From JAOPZW01 sp963807305 (lineage in GTDB: Bacteria > Actinomycetota > Thermoleophilia > Solirubrobacterales > Solirubrobacteraceae), in assembly GCA_963807305.1 (NCBI GenBank), contig CAWEBN010000007.1:124001-188000 (forward strand): DNA of 64,000 nucleotides. Reading direction: 5' to 3'. Both the position numbers and the translations under genes were made by a program. The notes below the pieces were generated by a model. That model saw nothing but the letters and a program-made list of their open reading frames with translations, was not told the origin of the DNA and did not search any database. Numbering within the stretch: position 1 is the stretch's first letter; each line of letters begins with the position of its first letter. This document shows, one piece after another, positions 7,327 to 15,135 of this stretch.

Positions 7327-9081
7327 TCAGGCCGCGACGGGCTCGGGATCGCGCGCGGCCAGCGTCGCGTAGCGCCCGCCGAGGGCGAGCAGCTCGGCGT
7401 GGGTGCCGCGTTCCGCGATCCGGCCGCCGTCGAGGACCACGATCTCGTCGGCCTCGCGGATGGTCGACAGGCGGTGGGCGATGGCGAGCGTCGTGCGGCC
7501 CTCGGCCAGGCGGTCGAGCGCCTCCTGCACGGCGCGTTCGGTCTCGTTGTCGAGCGCGCTGGTGGCCTCGTCGAGGACCAGCACGGGCGGGTTGCGCAGG
7601 ACGGTGCGGGCGATCGCGATCCGCTGCTTCTCGCCGCCCGAGAAGCGATAGCCGCGCTCGCCGACGATCGTGTCGTAGCCGTCGGGCAGCGCGGCGATGA
7701 GGTCGTGGATCTGCGCGGCGCGCGCCGCGTCCTCGAGCTCTGCGTCGGTGGCGTCGGGCTTGGCGAAGCGCAGGTTGTCGGCCACGCTGGCGTGAAAGAG
7801 GTAGGTCTCCTGGGAGACGAGGCCCACGGTGCGCGCCAGCGACGCGAACGAGAGGTCGCGGATGTCGACGTCGTCGACGGTGATCCGCCCCGCGGTGGGC
7901 TCGTAGAGGCGCGCGACGAGGTAGCCCATGGTCGTCTTGCCCGAGCCCGTCTCCCCCACGATCGCGGTCGTGCTCCCGGCCGGCACGACGATGTCGACGT
8001 CCTCGAGCGTCGGCGGTCCGTCGACGTCGTAGGCGAACGAGACGCCCTCGAAGCGCACCTCGCCGCGTACGTCGTCGAGCTGCCGGGCGTCCTCGCGCTC
8101 GGTGATGTCCACCGGCAGGTCGAGGTACTCGAAGATGCGGTGGAAGAGCGCCAGCGACGTCTGGATGTCGATCCCGACCGACAGCAGCGACTGCAGCGGG
8201 AAGAACAGCCGCGTCTGCAGGGTGGTGAAGGCGACCACGGTGCCGATCGAGATCGCCGCCCCGCCCTGGGCGATCGAGTAGCCGGCGAACCAGTAGACGA
8301 GCGCCGGCATGATGGCGAAGGCCATCTGCACGCTCGCCATCCGCCAGCGGCCGGCCATCCGGCTGCGGACCTCGAGGTCGGCCAGGTCGGCCGATTCGCG
8401 CGTGAAGCGCTCGGCCAGCTCGGGCGCGCGGCCCATCGTCTTGCCCAGCAGGATGCCGCTCACGCTGAGCGACTCCTCGACCAGCGAGCTCATGTCGGCC
8501 AGGCGCCCCTGGCGCTCGGCGGTGATGCGCTTGCGCTCGCGCCCGACGCGGCGCGTGAGCCAGACGAAGAAGGGCAGCAGCGCAAGACTGAAGGTCGCCA
8601 GGCGCCAGTCCAGCGCGAACATGGCGATGATGGTCGCCAGCACCGTGGTCACACTCGAGACGATCGAGGTCGCCGTGGAGGTCACGACGTTCTGCACGCC
8701 GCCGATGTCGTTGGCGATGCGCGACTGGACCTCGCCGGTGCGCGTGCGGGTGAAGAAGGCCAGCGACAGGCGCTGCAGATGGCGGTAGACCGCAGCGCGC
8801 AGGTCGTGCATCACGCGCTGTCCGACCAGGTTCGACAGCCATGTCTGAGCCACCCCCAGCGCGCCGGTGGCCACCGAGATCGCGATCATCCCGGCCACGA
8901 GCATCGTGAGCAGGCGGGTGTCGGCCTCGGGGATGGCCTTGTCGAGCACCGCGCGCAGGAGGAAGGGCGAGATCATGCTCAGCCCGGCCGAGAGGCCGAT
9001 GAGGCCCAGCACGCTGCTCAGGCGCGCGCGATACGGCCTGAACAGGCGCGCGATCCGCGCGGTGTCGGTGGTGCTCTTCAC
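7327..9081 (-). CDS. ABC exporter, fused permease and ATPase
   Basis: A 584-residue type IV ABC exporter half-transporter. Six membrane segments are followed by an ATPase domain with Walker A GETGSGKTTMG, signature FSGGEKQRIAIA and Walker B VLVLDEATSAL. It resembles multidrug or lipid exporters of the MsbA/LmrA type and should work as a homodimer. The frame is open to a TTG at 9117, but that codon lies inside a MarR-like palindrome and the promoter. The GTG at 9081, 8 nt after a TATCCT -10, gives the natural start VKSTTDTARIARLFRPYR. Control by a MarR-type drug sensor is likely from the operator. Confidence 0.9.
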   Translation of the reverse strand: MKSTTDTARIARLFRPYRARLSSVLGLIGLSAGLSMISPFLLRAVLDKAIPEADTRLLTMLVAGMIAISVATGALGVAQTWLSNLVGQRVMHDLRAAVYRHLQRLSLAFFTRTRTGEVQSRIANDIGGVQNVVTSTATSIVSSVTTVLATIIAMFALDWRLATFSLALLPFFVWLTRRVGRERKRITAERQGRLADMSSLVEESLSVSGILLGKTMGRAPELAERFTRESADLADLEVRSRMAGRWRMASVQMAFAIMPALVYWFAGYSIAQGGAAISIGTVVAFTTLQTRLFFPLQSLLSVGIDIQTSLALFHRIFEYLDLPVDITEREDARQLDDVRGEVRFEGVSFAYDVDGPPTLEDVDIVVPAGSTTAIVGETGSGKTTMGYLVARLYEPTAGRITVDDVDIRDLSFASLARTVGLVSQETYLFHASVADNLRFAKPDATDAELEDAARAAQIHDLIAALPDGYDTIVGERGYRFSGGEKQRIAIARTVLRNPPVLVLDEATSALDNETERAVQEALDRLAEGRTTLAIAHRLSTIREADEIVVLDGGRIAERGTHAELLALGGRYATLAARDPEPVAA

Positions 9082-9089
9082 GGCGCACC

Positions 9090-9117
9090 AGGATACCGGG
9101 TTAGTTGACTGCTTCAA
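9090..9117 (-). promoter_or_regulatory. Promoter of the ABC exporter: TTGAAG - 16 nt - TATCCT
   Basis: Minus-strand -35 TTGAAG (9112-9117) and -10 TATCCT (9090-9095) are 16 nt apart. The -10 is 8 nt before the GTG at 9081, so the mRNA is probably leaderless. Confidence 0.5.
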
Positions 9118-9120
9118 CTA
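9102..9120. promoter_or_regulatory. MarR-like operator TAGTTGA-N5-TCAACTA
   Basis: A perfect 7-bp inverted repeat with a 5-bp spacer, very like MarR-family operators. It covers the -35 element of the ABC exporter promoter, so bound repressor would block transcription. No MarR gene is present in the window. Confidence 0.6.
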
Positions 9121-9200
9121 TCTTGTCGCGGCGACCGCCGCGTCGTCGCCGGTGGTGGCGGCGACCTCGGCGGCCGGGCCGGCGGTCACGGTCCGTCCGA

Positions 9201-9803
9201 TCAGGGTCGGCGGGCGTTGTTGCGCCGGCGGAAGACCTCGCCCTTGGTGCGGTTTCCGCAGATGCGCATCGAGCACCACTGCCCGGAGCGGTTGCGCGAG
9301 GAGTCGTAGAAGGCCCAGCCGCAGTGCGCGTGCGGGCACGCCTTGAGCCGCGTGAAGGTGCCGTCGGCGCGCGCCGCGAAGACGATCCCCAGCGCCAATG
9401 CGCACGCTGCGTCGGGCCCGTCGCCGGCGGGCTCGAGCGCGCCGGTGCGCAGGCTCGGCGCCAGCGCGGCCGCAGGCGCCACCTCGCGGGCGATGGCGTC
9501 CAGCGTGGCCAGGGCTGCGGGTGCGTCGCCGTCGTCGTGGTTGGCGCGGCACAGCCCGCGCAGCGCCTCGCGCAGCTCCAGCGCGCGGCTCAGGTCGCCG
9601 ACCGAGGGCGCGTGGCCGAAGCCGCGGGCCCGCAGCCATGTCCCGTAGGCGCCCGGCGAGCTCCACGCCTCCGCGCCATCGCCGTCGAGGTCCCAGAACG
9701 TGTTGAGGAACGCCTGCACGAAGGCCAGGCGTCCGGGCGCGGGCGGGCGGCCCGCGGGCTGGGTGCCGGCGTCGAAGCGGTCCACGACCGCGCAGATTGA
9801 CAC
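9201..9803 (-). CDS. CGNR zinc finger (ABATE-type) regulator
   Basis: A 200-residue protein with an N-terminal helical stress-response (ABATE) domain and a C-terminal CGNR zinc finger: CPHAHCGWAFYD and WCSMRICGNR provide the four Cys ligands. Such proteins are predicted DNA-binding stress regulators. The start used is GTG 9803, which lies inside the -35 box of the divergent gene; a later GTG at 9785 is possible. It lies next to the MarR-like operator but reads away from the exporter. Confidence 0.85.
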   Translation of the reverse strand: MSICAVVDRFDAGTQPAGRPPAPGRLAFVQAFLNTFWDLDGDGAEAWSSPGAYGTWLRARGFGHAPSVGDLSRALELREALRGLCRANHDDGDAPAALATLDAIAREVAPAAALAPSLRTGALEPAGDGPDAACALALGIVFAARADGTFTRLKACPHAHCGWAFYDSSRNRSGQWCSMRICGNRTKGEVFRRRNNARRP

Positions 9804-9826
9804 GAACCGGTCATGATGTCTACGCT
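9797..9826 (+). promoter_or_regulatory. Promoter TTGACA - 18 nt - TACGCT
   Basis: A near-consensus -35 TTGACA (9797-9802) and -10 TACGCT (9821-9826) spaced by 18 nt, reading toward the zinc-ribbon protein. The predicted start of transcription is about 4 nt before the ATG at 9837. Confidence 0.55.
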
Positions 9827-9836
9827 GGTTAGCTCA

Positions 9837-10610
9837 ATGCCGCCTACGATGACCGAGGTGCCCACGCGCACGTGCCCCCACTGCGGCTTCGAGGAGAGCT
9901 CGGGACGCGAGCGGTGCTCGCGGTGCGGGAAGTCCGTCCTCATCCGTGCCCCCCGCCTGCGGGGGCGCCGGCGCACGCAGGTCCTGTGGGGCAGCGTCGC
10001 CGTCGGCGTCCTCGCGGTGGCGGTCGTCGCCCTCGTCCTCAACGCGGTCGTCTCCAATCGCAACGACCGCGAGCGCAGGGCGTCGGCGAAGGCCGTCGCC
10101 GCGGAGCGCATCCGGCTCGGGCGGCTCCAGGCCCCCCACCGGGGCTCCGCCACGCAGCTGGCGCCCGCGGCCGGCGCCTCCGATCTGGACCGGCTCGATG
10201 CGCGGGCCGCCCTCGTGCGCGCCGCCGAGGCCTCGATCACCCGCGACGCGCAGGCCCGCGATCGCCGCGGCGAGCTCGCGGGCCCGATCTCGCACACCGA
10301 GTGCGGCCCGCTGCTGAGGGCCAAGGCCGCCGTCCCCGACGACCGTGTCCTCAGCAAGTCGATCGGCCGGTATGACTGCGTCGCGGTCAAGACCTCGGTC
10401 GCCGGCGAGAACGGGCAGTCGGTCGGGCGCCTGGGCTTCCCCTTCGTCGCCGCCCTGGACTTCAAGAAGTTCACCTACGTCTGGTGTCGCAACACGCCCG
10501 GCCAGGGCGAGCGCGGCGTCGCGCTGGCCTTCGTGCGCCTGGCCCGCGCGTGCCTGGCGGCCAAGGGCCGCGCGCTGGGCACGGGCTACGTCGACGTGCC
10601 CGGCAGCTAG
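9837..10610 (+). CDS. Membrane protein with N-terminal zinc ribbon
   Basis: A protein of 257 residues whose N-terminus has two CxxC knuckles (CPHCGFEESSG and CSRCGK), followed by a basic stretch and one membrane segment (VLWGSVAVGVLAVAVVALVL). The rest, about 190 residues, is probably extracellular and contains three Cys. Function unknown. An ATG at 9813 is in frame but falls inside the promoter; 9837 or 9849 are the plausible starts, and I chose 9837 because it is closest behind the -10 box. Confidence 0.65.
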   Translation: MPPTMTEVPTRTCPHCGFEESSGRERCSRCGKSVLIRAPRLRGRRRTQVLWGSVAVGVLAVAVVALVLNAVVSNRNDRERRASAKAVAAERIRLGRLQAPHRGSATQLAPAAGASDLDRLDARAALVRAAEASITRDAQARDRRGELAGPISHTECGPLLRAKAAVPDDRVLSKSIGRYDCVAVKTSVAGENGQSVGRLGFPFVAALDFKKFTYVWCRNTPGQGERGVALAFVRLARACLAAKGRALGTGYVDVPGS

Positions 10611-10694
10611 GAACCGCCCGGCCTCCTGGCGGGCTAAGGCAGTTGCACCCAGCGCGCGCCGCACGCGGCCGCGCAGGGCAGGGCCGGCGCCGCC

Positions 10695-11084
10695 CTAGCG
10701 GTTCTTGCGCCGCTGGGCCTTGGCGGCGCGCGCCTTCGCGCGGGCGCGCTGCTTGGCCGCCTGGCTGTGCTTGTGCGGGACCCCGGTGGCGACCTCCTCG
10801 CCCGTGTGGTGCGAGAACTTGCGCGTGCGCTCGCGCGCGTCGCCGACGATGGCGAACCCGATTCCGCCCAGCAGGATCACGCCCGCGGCGAAGATCAGCA
10901 CCTCCTGCCATGTCTTCAGGCCGCCCCCGCCGCTGCTCGTCGTCTCCGGCGCCGGCGCGGCGGTGTCGGTCTGGGTCTCGGGGGCGCCGAGGGTCGGCGC
11001 GTTCTGCGCCGCGACCGGTGCGGCGAAGGTCAGGGCGACCACGAGGGCCCCGAGGGCGAGCAGGGGCCTGAAGCGGACCGGCAT
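10695..11084 (-). CDS. Small membrane protein with basic C-terminus
   Basis: A 129-residue protein with a signal-peptide-like N-terminus (RPLLALGALVVALTFAAPVA), a Thr/Pro-rich linker, a membrane segment (EVLIFAAGVILLGGIGFAIV) and a strongly basic Lys/Arg/Ala tail. Function unknown. The ATG at 11084 is chosen because a TACACT -10 hexamer lies 8 nt before it; an upstream ATG at 11117 would lie outside that promoter. Confidence 0.65.
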   Translation of the reverse strand: MPVRFRPLLALGALVVALTFAAPVAAQNAPTLGAPETQTDTAAPAPETTSSGGGGLKTWQEVLIFAAGVILLGGIGFAIVGDARERTRKFSHHTGEEVATGVPHKHSQAAKQRARAKARAAKAQRRKNR

Positions 11085-11092
11085 GGCCGGCG

Positions 11093-11098
11093 AGTGTA
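11093..11098 (-). promoter_or_regulatory. -10 hexamer TACACT
   Basis: TACACT on the minus strand, 8 nt before the ATG at 11084; leaderless architecture. Confidence 0.4.
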
Positions 11099-11187
11099 AG
11101 GCCTCGATCGCGGGCACAGCTCAGTGGCGCCCGAGCGCAGGCGTTACGGGGCGTCGCCGGCCCGGCGCGCTAGATTCTGCCCTCACC

Positions 11188-11802
11188 ATGCCGCCCAAGC
11201 CCCGTCAGATCCGCATCGAGCAGCGCGGCGCCCTGGCCGCCATGCAGGCGCTCCAGGACCGCTCCGACGAGGAGCTCGAGCGCGAGCAGAAGTTCAAGGC
11301 CGCGGCGCTCGCAATTCTCGGCGCACGGGCGGCCGAGCGCTACGACGCCGATGCCGCGCGCGACTACTTCCGCCGGGCCATCGCGGCGTCGCGCCCGCAG
11401 GAGCGCATGCAGCTGCGGCGTATGGCCGACGCCTCGCTGGCCCTCGCCGAGCGCCGTCCCGACGACCTCAAGCAGGCCGTCGAGCGCCTGGGTCAGGCAC
11501 CGCCGTCCAACCGCCAGCTCATGCTGCTGCGGCTGATGGGCTTCCTGGCGCCTCCGGCCAACGCGCCGTGGTACCTGAAGGCGCGCGGCTTCGTGATCAT
11601 CCTGCTGCTGGTGATCGCCCTGCTGGCGCTCGGCTACGGGATCGTCACGCTCGTGGCGCTGCCCTTCGGCGGAGCCAGCACGCTCGTCACCCTCCTGCTC
11701 GGGATCGTCGTCATCGCGGCGATCCTCGGCGTGCTCACCCTGTTCGGACGCCGGCGACAGGCGACCGCTCGCGAGAAGGCGCGCGCCGCCCAGGGCGGCT
11801 GA
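11188..11802 (+). CDS. Helical membrane protein, unknown function
   Basis: A 204-residue protein. The first 125 residues are charged and helical and resemble a TPR-like repeat region (ALAILGARAAERYDADAARD). Two C-terminal membrane segments follow (VIILLLVIALLALGYGIVTL and LLLGIVVIAAILGVLTLFG) with a basic tail. TAGATT lies 11 nt before the ATG. The next gene starts one nt after its stop, so the two are co-transcribed. Confidence 0.65.
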   Translation: MPPKPRQIRIEQRGALAAMQALQDRSDEELEREQKFKAAALAILGARAAERYDADAARDYFRRAIAASRPQERMQLRRMADASLALAERRPDDLKQAVERLGQAPPSNRQLMLLRLMGFLAPPANAPWYLKARGFVIILLLVIALLALGYGIVTLVALPFGGASTLVTLLLGIVVIAAILGVLTLFGRRRQATAREKARAAQGG

Positions 11803-11803
11803 C

Positions 11804-12484
11804 GTGTGCGGGCGCTACTCGCTGGCCTCGCCTGACCCGGCGCGGCTGCGTGAGCGCTTCGCGATCGGCGACGATGTGCCGGTCCGCGCGCGCTACAACG
11901 TCGCACCCGGCGACGACGTCCTGACCGTCACGACCGACCGCGAGGGCGCGCCGCGCGGCGAGCTGCTGCGCTGGGGGCTCGTGCCCTACTGGGCCAAGGA
12001 CCCCAAGACGCTCGGCCTGAAGCTCATCAACGCGCGCTCGGAGACGATGCTCACCAACGGCGCCTTTCGTGATGCGCGGCGCTGCCTGGTCATCGCGGAC
12101 GGCTTCTACGAGTGGGAGAAGCGCCCGGGCGAGCCCAAGCAGCCGTGGTGGGTCACGCGCCCCGACCACGAGCCCTTCGCCTTCGCCGGGCTGTGGTCGA
12201 GCTGGCGCCCGGCGGACGGCGTCGAGCCGCTGCGCAGCGTCGCGATCGTCACCACCGCCGCCTCCGAGCAGCTCGCCCACGTGCACGACCGCATGCCCGT
12301 GATGCTGGCGCCCGAGGCCGAGGACGCGTGGCTGGACCGGGGCACCGACCCCGCCGGGCTGCTCGAGCTCTGTGCGCCGCTCGAGCAGACCGGCATGCGC
12401 GCGGTCGGCGACGCGGTCAACGACGCGCGCCACGACGAGGCCGACTGCCTCGAGCCGGCGCTGCCGCGGCTCACCCTGTTCTGA
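11804..12484 (+). CDS. SRAP/HMCES family protein (abasic-site DNA-protein crosslinker)
   Basis: A 226-residue SRAP domain protein. It starts GTG-TGC, so after removal of Met the nucleophile Cys2 (MCGRYSL) becomes the N-terminus, as in YedK and human HMCES. The other active-site motifs are present: NARSE, DGFYEWEK with the catalytic Glu, and HDRMPVML with the His. The family forms a thiazolidine link with abasic sites in single-stranded DNA and protects replication forks. Its 3-prime end overlaps that of the convergent cyclophilin by 14 nt. Confidence 0.93.
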   Translation: MCGRYSLASPDPARLRERFAIGDDVPVRARYNVAPGDDVLTVTTDREGAPRGELLRWGLVPYWAKDPKTLGLKLINARSETMLTNGAFRDARRCLVIADGFYEWEKRPGEPKQPWWVTRPDHEPFAFAGLWSSWRPADGVEPLRSVAIVTTAASEQLAHVHDRMPVMLAPEAEDAWLDRGTDPAGLLELCAPLEQTGMRAVGDAVNDARHDEADCLEPALPRLTLF

Positions 12485-13145
12485 GGGTCGCCTTCTCGAT
12501 GACGACGGGCGAGGTGGGCCGGTCCTGATCGTCCACGGGGAGCTTGCCGATGTACTGCGCGACGTCCATCCCGCGCACGACGCCGCCGGCCACCGCGTAG
12601 TCGGGCGGCAGCCCGGCGTCGGGGGCGGTGACGATGAAGAACTGGCTGCCGGAGGCGCCCGACGGGTCGGCCTCGGTCTTGGCCATCGCGACGATGCCGG
12701 TGGTGTAGGCCGTGTCGGGCGGCGGCCTCTCGACCACCGTGTAGCCCGGGCCGCCCAGCCCCGTGCCGAGCGGGTCGCCGCCCTGGATCACGAAGTCGTG
12801 CACCACCCGGTGGAAGGTGAGCCCGTCGTAGAAGCCGCGCTTGACGAGGTTGGCGACCGAGGCCGACGTCTTGGGCGCGCGGCCGGTGGCCAGGCGGATG
12901 GTGATCGTGCCGCAGTTGGTCTGCAGGTCGACGTCGTAGCGCTTGCCCGCCGGCAGCGTGGCCGTCGGCTTGCTCAGGTGCTGCGCGCCCTTGGGCTCGG
13001 GGGCGGCGACCTTCTTGCACGTGATGCCGGCGGAGGACGGCGTGGACGCCGCGGTGCTCGCCGATCCGGCGCCGGCGCCGTTGCCGCCGCCGCAGCCGGC
13101 GAGCGCGAGCAGGGCGATGCAGAGGACGTAGAGGGTCGGCCGCAC
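12471..13145 (-). CDS. Lipoprotein peptidyl-prolyl cis-trans isomerase (cyclophilin type)
   Basis: A 224-residue cyclophilin with a lipoprotein signal peptide (lipobox LAGC at about residues 15-18) and a Gly/Ala/Ser-rich linker. The isomerase domain (about 65-224) has FHRVVHDFVIQGGDP and GSQFFIVT, the usual catalytic Arg, Phe and Gln motifs. It probably helps fold exported proteins. The GTG at 13145 is 7 nt behind a TATCCT -10, so it is likely leaderless. It is divergent from the HAD-gene operon with overlapping -10 elements. Confidence 0.9.
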   Translation of the reverse strand: MRPTLYVLCIALLALAGCGGGNGAGAGSASTAASTPSSAGITCKKVAAPEPKGAQHLSKPTATLPAGKRYDVDLQTNCGTITIRLATGRAPKTSASVANLVKRGFYDGLTFHRVVHDFVIQGGDPLGTGLGGPGYTVVERPPPDTAYTTGIVAMAKTEADPSGASGSQFFIVTAPDAGLPPDYAVAGGVVRGMDVAQYIGKLPVDDQDRPTSPVVIEKATLRTG

Positions 13146-13152
13146 GGCGGCG

Positions 13153-13160
13153 AGGATAAT
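13153..13160. promoter_or_regulatory. Overlapping bidirectional -10 elements (AGGATAAT)
   Basis: The octamer AGGATAAT reads GATAAT (13155-13160) on the plus strand and TATCCT (13153-13158) on the minus strand. The first serves the HAD operon (GTG 13173, 12 nt away), the second the cyclophilin (GTG 13145, 7 nt away). The two polymerases cannot bind at once, so the two transcripts should compete. Confidence 0.5.
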
Positions 13161-13172
13161 GGGCGCACTCCC

Positions 13173-13967
13173 GTGCCCGTCGCGCCTGGCCTCGAGCCCT
13201 ACGACATCTTCCTGCTCGACCTCGACGGCTGCGTCTGGGTGGGCGACGAGCCCACCCCGGGCGCGGTCGAGGCCGTCAACGCCGTGCGCGCCGCCGGTCG
13301 CCGGCTGGCCTTCGTGACCAACGACGCACGCCACGGCGAGGACGACTTCGTGCGCAAGCTGTGGGGCCTCGGCTTCCAGGCCGCGCGCGAGGAGATCGTC
13401 ACCGCGGGCGGCGCGCTGCAGCACGTGCTCGCCGAGGCCGGGCACGCGACCGCGTTCGTCATCGGCTCCGACGCCGTGCACCGCCATGTCACCGACGCCG
13501 GCCTGCGGATCCTCAACCACTCCGACATGGCCGATCGCGCCGACGTCGTGGTCGTCAGCGGCCACGAGGGCTTCGACTTCGCCGAGCTCCGCGGCGCCGT
13601 GCAGGCCGTGCTGCGCGGGGCCGAGGTGTGGTGCACGAGCCGCGACGCGACCTTCCCCATGCCCGACGGTCCGTGGCCGGCGACGGGCTCGGTCGTCGCG
13701 GCCGTCGAGGCTGCCACCGGCGTGGACGCGCGCTCGGTGGGCAAGCCCGAGCCGCAGCTCTTCCTCACGGCGCTCGACCGCCTGGGCGACGGCCGTGCGC
13801 TGGTCATCGGCGATCGCCTCGACGCCGACGTGGCGGGCGCGCGCGCCGCCGGGATCGACGGCGCGATCGTGCTCACCGGCGCCACCAGTCCATCGATGGC
13901 CCGCGAGGCCGACCCCGCGCCCAAGTTCGTGGCCGCCAGCCTGGCCGAGCTGCTGCTCGCCCCGTGA
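13173..13967 (+). CDS. HAD-superfamily hydrolase, subfamily IIA (NagD/PGP-like)
   Basis: A 264-residue phosphatase with the HAD nucleophile motif DLDGC (D16, D18), FVTNDARH as motif II, VGKPEPQLF with the Lys of motif III, and VIGDRLDADVAGARAAG as motif IV. The cap type fits IIA enzymes such as NagD and phosphoglycolate/p-nitrophenyl phosphatases. The GTG at 13173 gives PVAPGLEPYDIFLLDLDG. It is the first gene of a tight six-gene operon that includes murT and gatD. Confidence 0.88.
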   Translation: MPVAPGLEPYDIFLLDLDGCVWVGDEPTPGAVEAVNAVRAAGRRLAFVTNDARHGEDDFVRKLWGLGFQAAREEIVTAGGALQHVLAEAGHATAFVIGSDAVHRHVTDAGLRILNHSDMADRADVVVVSGHEGFDFAELRGAVQAVLRGAEVWCTSRDATFPMPDGPWPATGSVVAAVEAATGVDARSVGKPEPQLFLTALDRLGDGRALVIGDRLDADVAGARAAGIDGAIVLTGATSPSMAREADPAPKFVAASLAELLLAP

Positions 13968-14245
13968 GGAAGCGCACCCACCACAAGCACTCCTCCAAGA
14001 AGGGGTACCGCCGCCTGCTCGACCGCCTCGCAGCGCACGAGGCCGTCCACCGGGTGGCGACCGGCCGCGTGACGCCCCGGATGGGCGCGGGCCGGCCGGT
14101 GGCCCCGATCTCGAAGGTCCGCAAGGTCGCGAGCGGGCTCTCGATCACCATCAACACTGAGGGCGCGATGGTCGACGCCTACGTCATCACCGACCGCCCC
14201 GACGAGGTCGCGGACTTCATCAAGCGGTCCGGGTGGTCAAGATGA
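13964..14245 (+). CDS. Small basic protein, DUF2103-like (tentative)
   Basis: A 93-residue protein beginning VRKRTHHKHSSKKGYRRLL, then HEAVHRVATGRVTPRMG, SGLSITINTEGAMVDAYVI and a C-terminal DRPDEVADFI. The His/Lys-rich start and the pattern of the two halves recall DUF2103 predicted metal-binding proteins; this is from memory and unproven. The GTG overlaps the stop of the HAD gene by 4 nt and its own TGA overlaps the next ATG, so it is translationally coupled on both sides. Confidence 0.6.
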   Translation: MRKRTHHKHSSKKGYRRLLDRLAAHEAVHRVATGRVTPRMGAGRPVAPISKVRKVASGLSITINTEGAMVDAYVITDRPDEVADFIKRSGWSR

Positions 14246-15135
14246 GCGCGCACGTGGCACGCGAGGTGGCCCTCATCGTCAATCCCTCCGCCGGCGGCGG
14301 GCGGGCCGCCAGGGCGCTGCCCGCCGTCGAGGCCCGCCTGCGCGCGCTCGGCGTCGGCTACGAGGTCGACGCCACCCGCGACTTGGCTCACGCGCAGGAT
14401 CTCGCCGTCGCTGCGGCGCAGCGCGGCCGGGTGGTGGTGACCCTGAGCGGCGACGGGATGCTCGGTGCCGTGGCGGGCGTGCTGCGCGACGTGCCGGGCG
14501 CCGTCGTCGGCGTGCTGCCCGGCGGCCGCGGCAACGACTTCGCGCGCGTGGTCGGCATCCCGCTCGACGCCGAGGCTGCCTGCGACATCATCGCCGGCGG
14601 CGTGGCGCGCCCGGTCGATCTGGGCCTGGCCGGCGACACGCCGTACATCGGGATCGCCTCGGTCGGCTTCGACTCGGAGGCCAACCGGATCGCCAACTCC
14701 GCGCCCGCGCGCCTGGGCCAGCTCGTCTACGTCTACGGCGCGCTGGGCGCGCTGGCCACCTGGAAGCACGCCGGCTTCACCGTCGACGTCGACGGCGAGC
14801 GCACGCTGTTCGCGGGCTGGAGCGTCGCCGCCGCCAACTCGAAGGCCTACGGCGGCGGCATGTTCGTCGCGCCCGACGCCGAGCTCGACGATGGCGCCCT
14901 CGACGTCGTCTATTGCGAGCGCACGAGCAAGGCGACCTTCGTGCGCAAGCTGCTGCCCAAGGTGTTCAAGGGCGAGCACGTCAACGAGCCGAGCGTCCAC
15001 GTGCTGCGCGGCGCCGAGGTGCGCATCGACGCCGACCGGCCGTTCATGGTCTACGCCGACGGCGATCCGGTCGGCCAGCTGCCGATGACCTTCCGCGCGC
15101 TCCCCGGAGCGCTGCAGGTGCTGCTCCCCGCATGA
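14242..15135 (+). CDS. Diacylglycerol kinase-family lipid kinase
   Basis: A 297-residue enzyme of the DagK/YegS/LCB5 fold: IVNPSAGGGRA near the N-terminus, VTLSGDGMLGAV (the GGDGT-like nucleotide motif) and LPGGRGNDFARV. It phosphorylates diacylglycerol or a related lipid at the inner membrane face. The first Gly of the usual GGDGT is Ser and the Thr is Met, a mild departure. It starts at ATG 14242 overlapping the previous stop, and its end overlaps murT, suggesting a link between lipid precursor recycling and wall synthesis. Confidence 0.87.
   Translation: MSAHVAREVALIVNPSAGGGRAARALPAVEARLRALGVGYEVDATRDLAHAQDLAVAAAQRGRVVVTLSGDGMLGAVAGVLRDVPGAVVGVLPGGRGNDFARVVGIPLDAEAACDIIAGGVARPVDLGLAGDTPYIGIASVGFDSEANRIANSAPARLGQLVYVYGALGALATWKHAGFTVDVDGERTLFAGWSVAAANSKAYGGGMFVAPDAELDDGALDVVYCERTSKATFVRKLLPKVFKGEHVNEPSVHVLRGAEVRIDADRPFMVYADGDPVGQLPMTFRALPGALQVLLPA

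Noticed and set aside
4519..9108. A plus-strand open frame of about 1500 codons opposite the CAP, amidotransferase, copper-protein and ABC genes
   Set aside because: Very GC-rich DNA keeps antisense frames open. The frame covers several well-supported minus-strand genes and its translation is Arg/Gly/Ala-rich without motifs.
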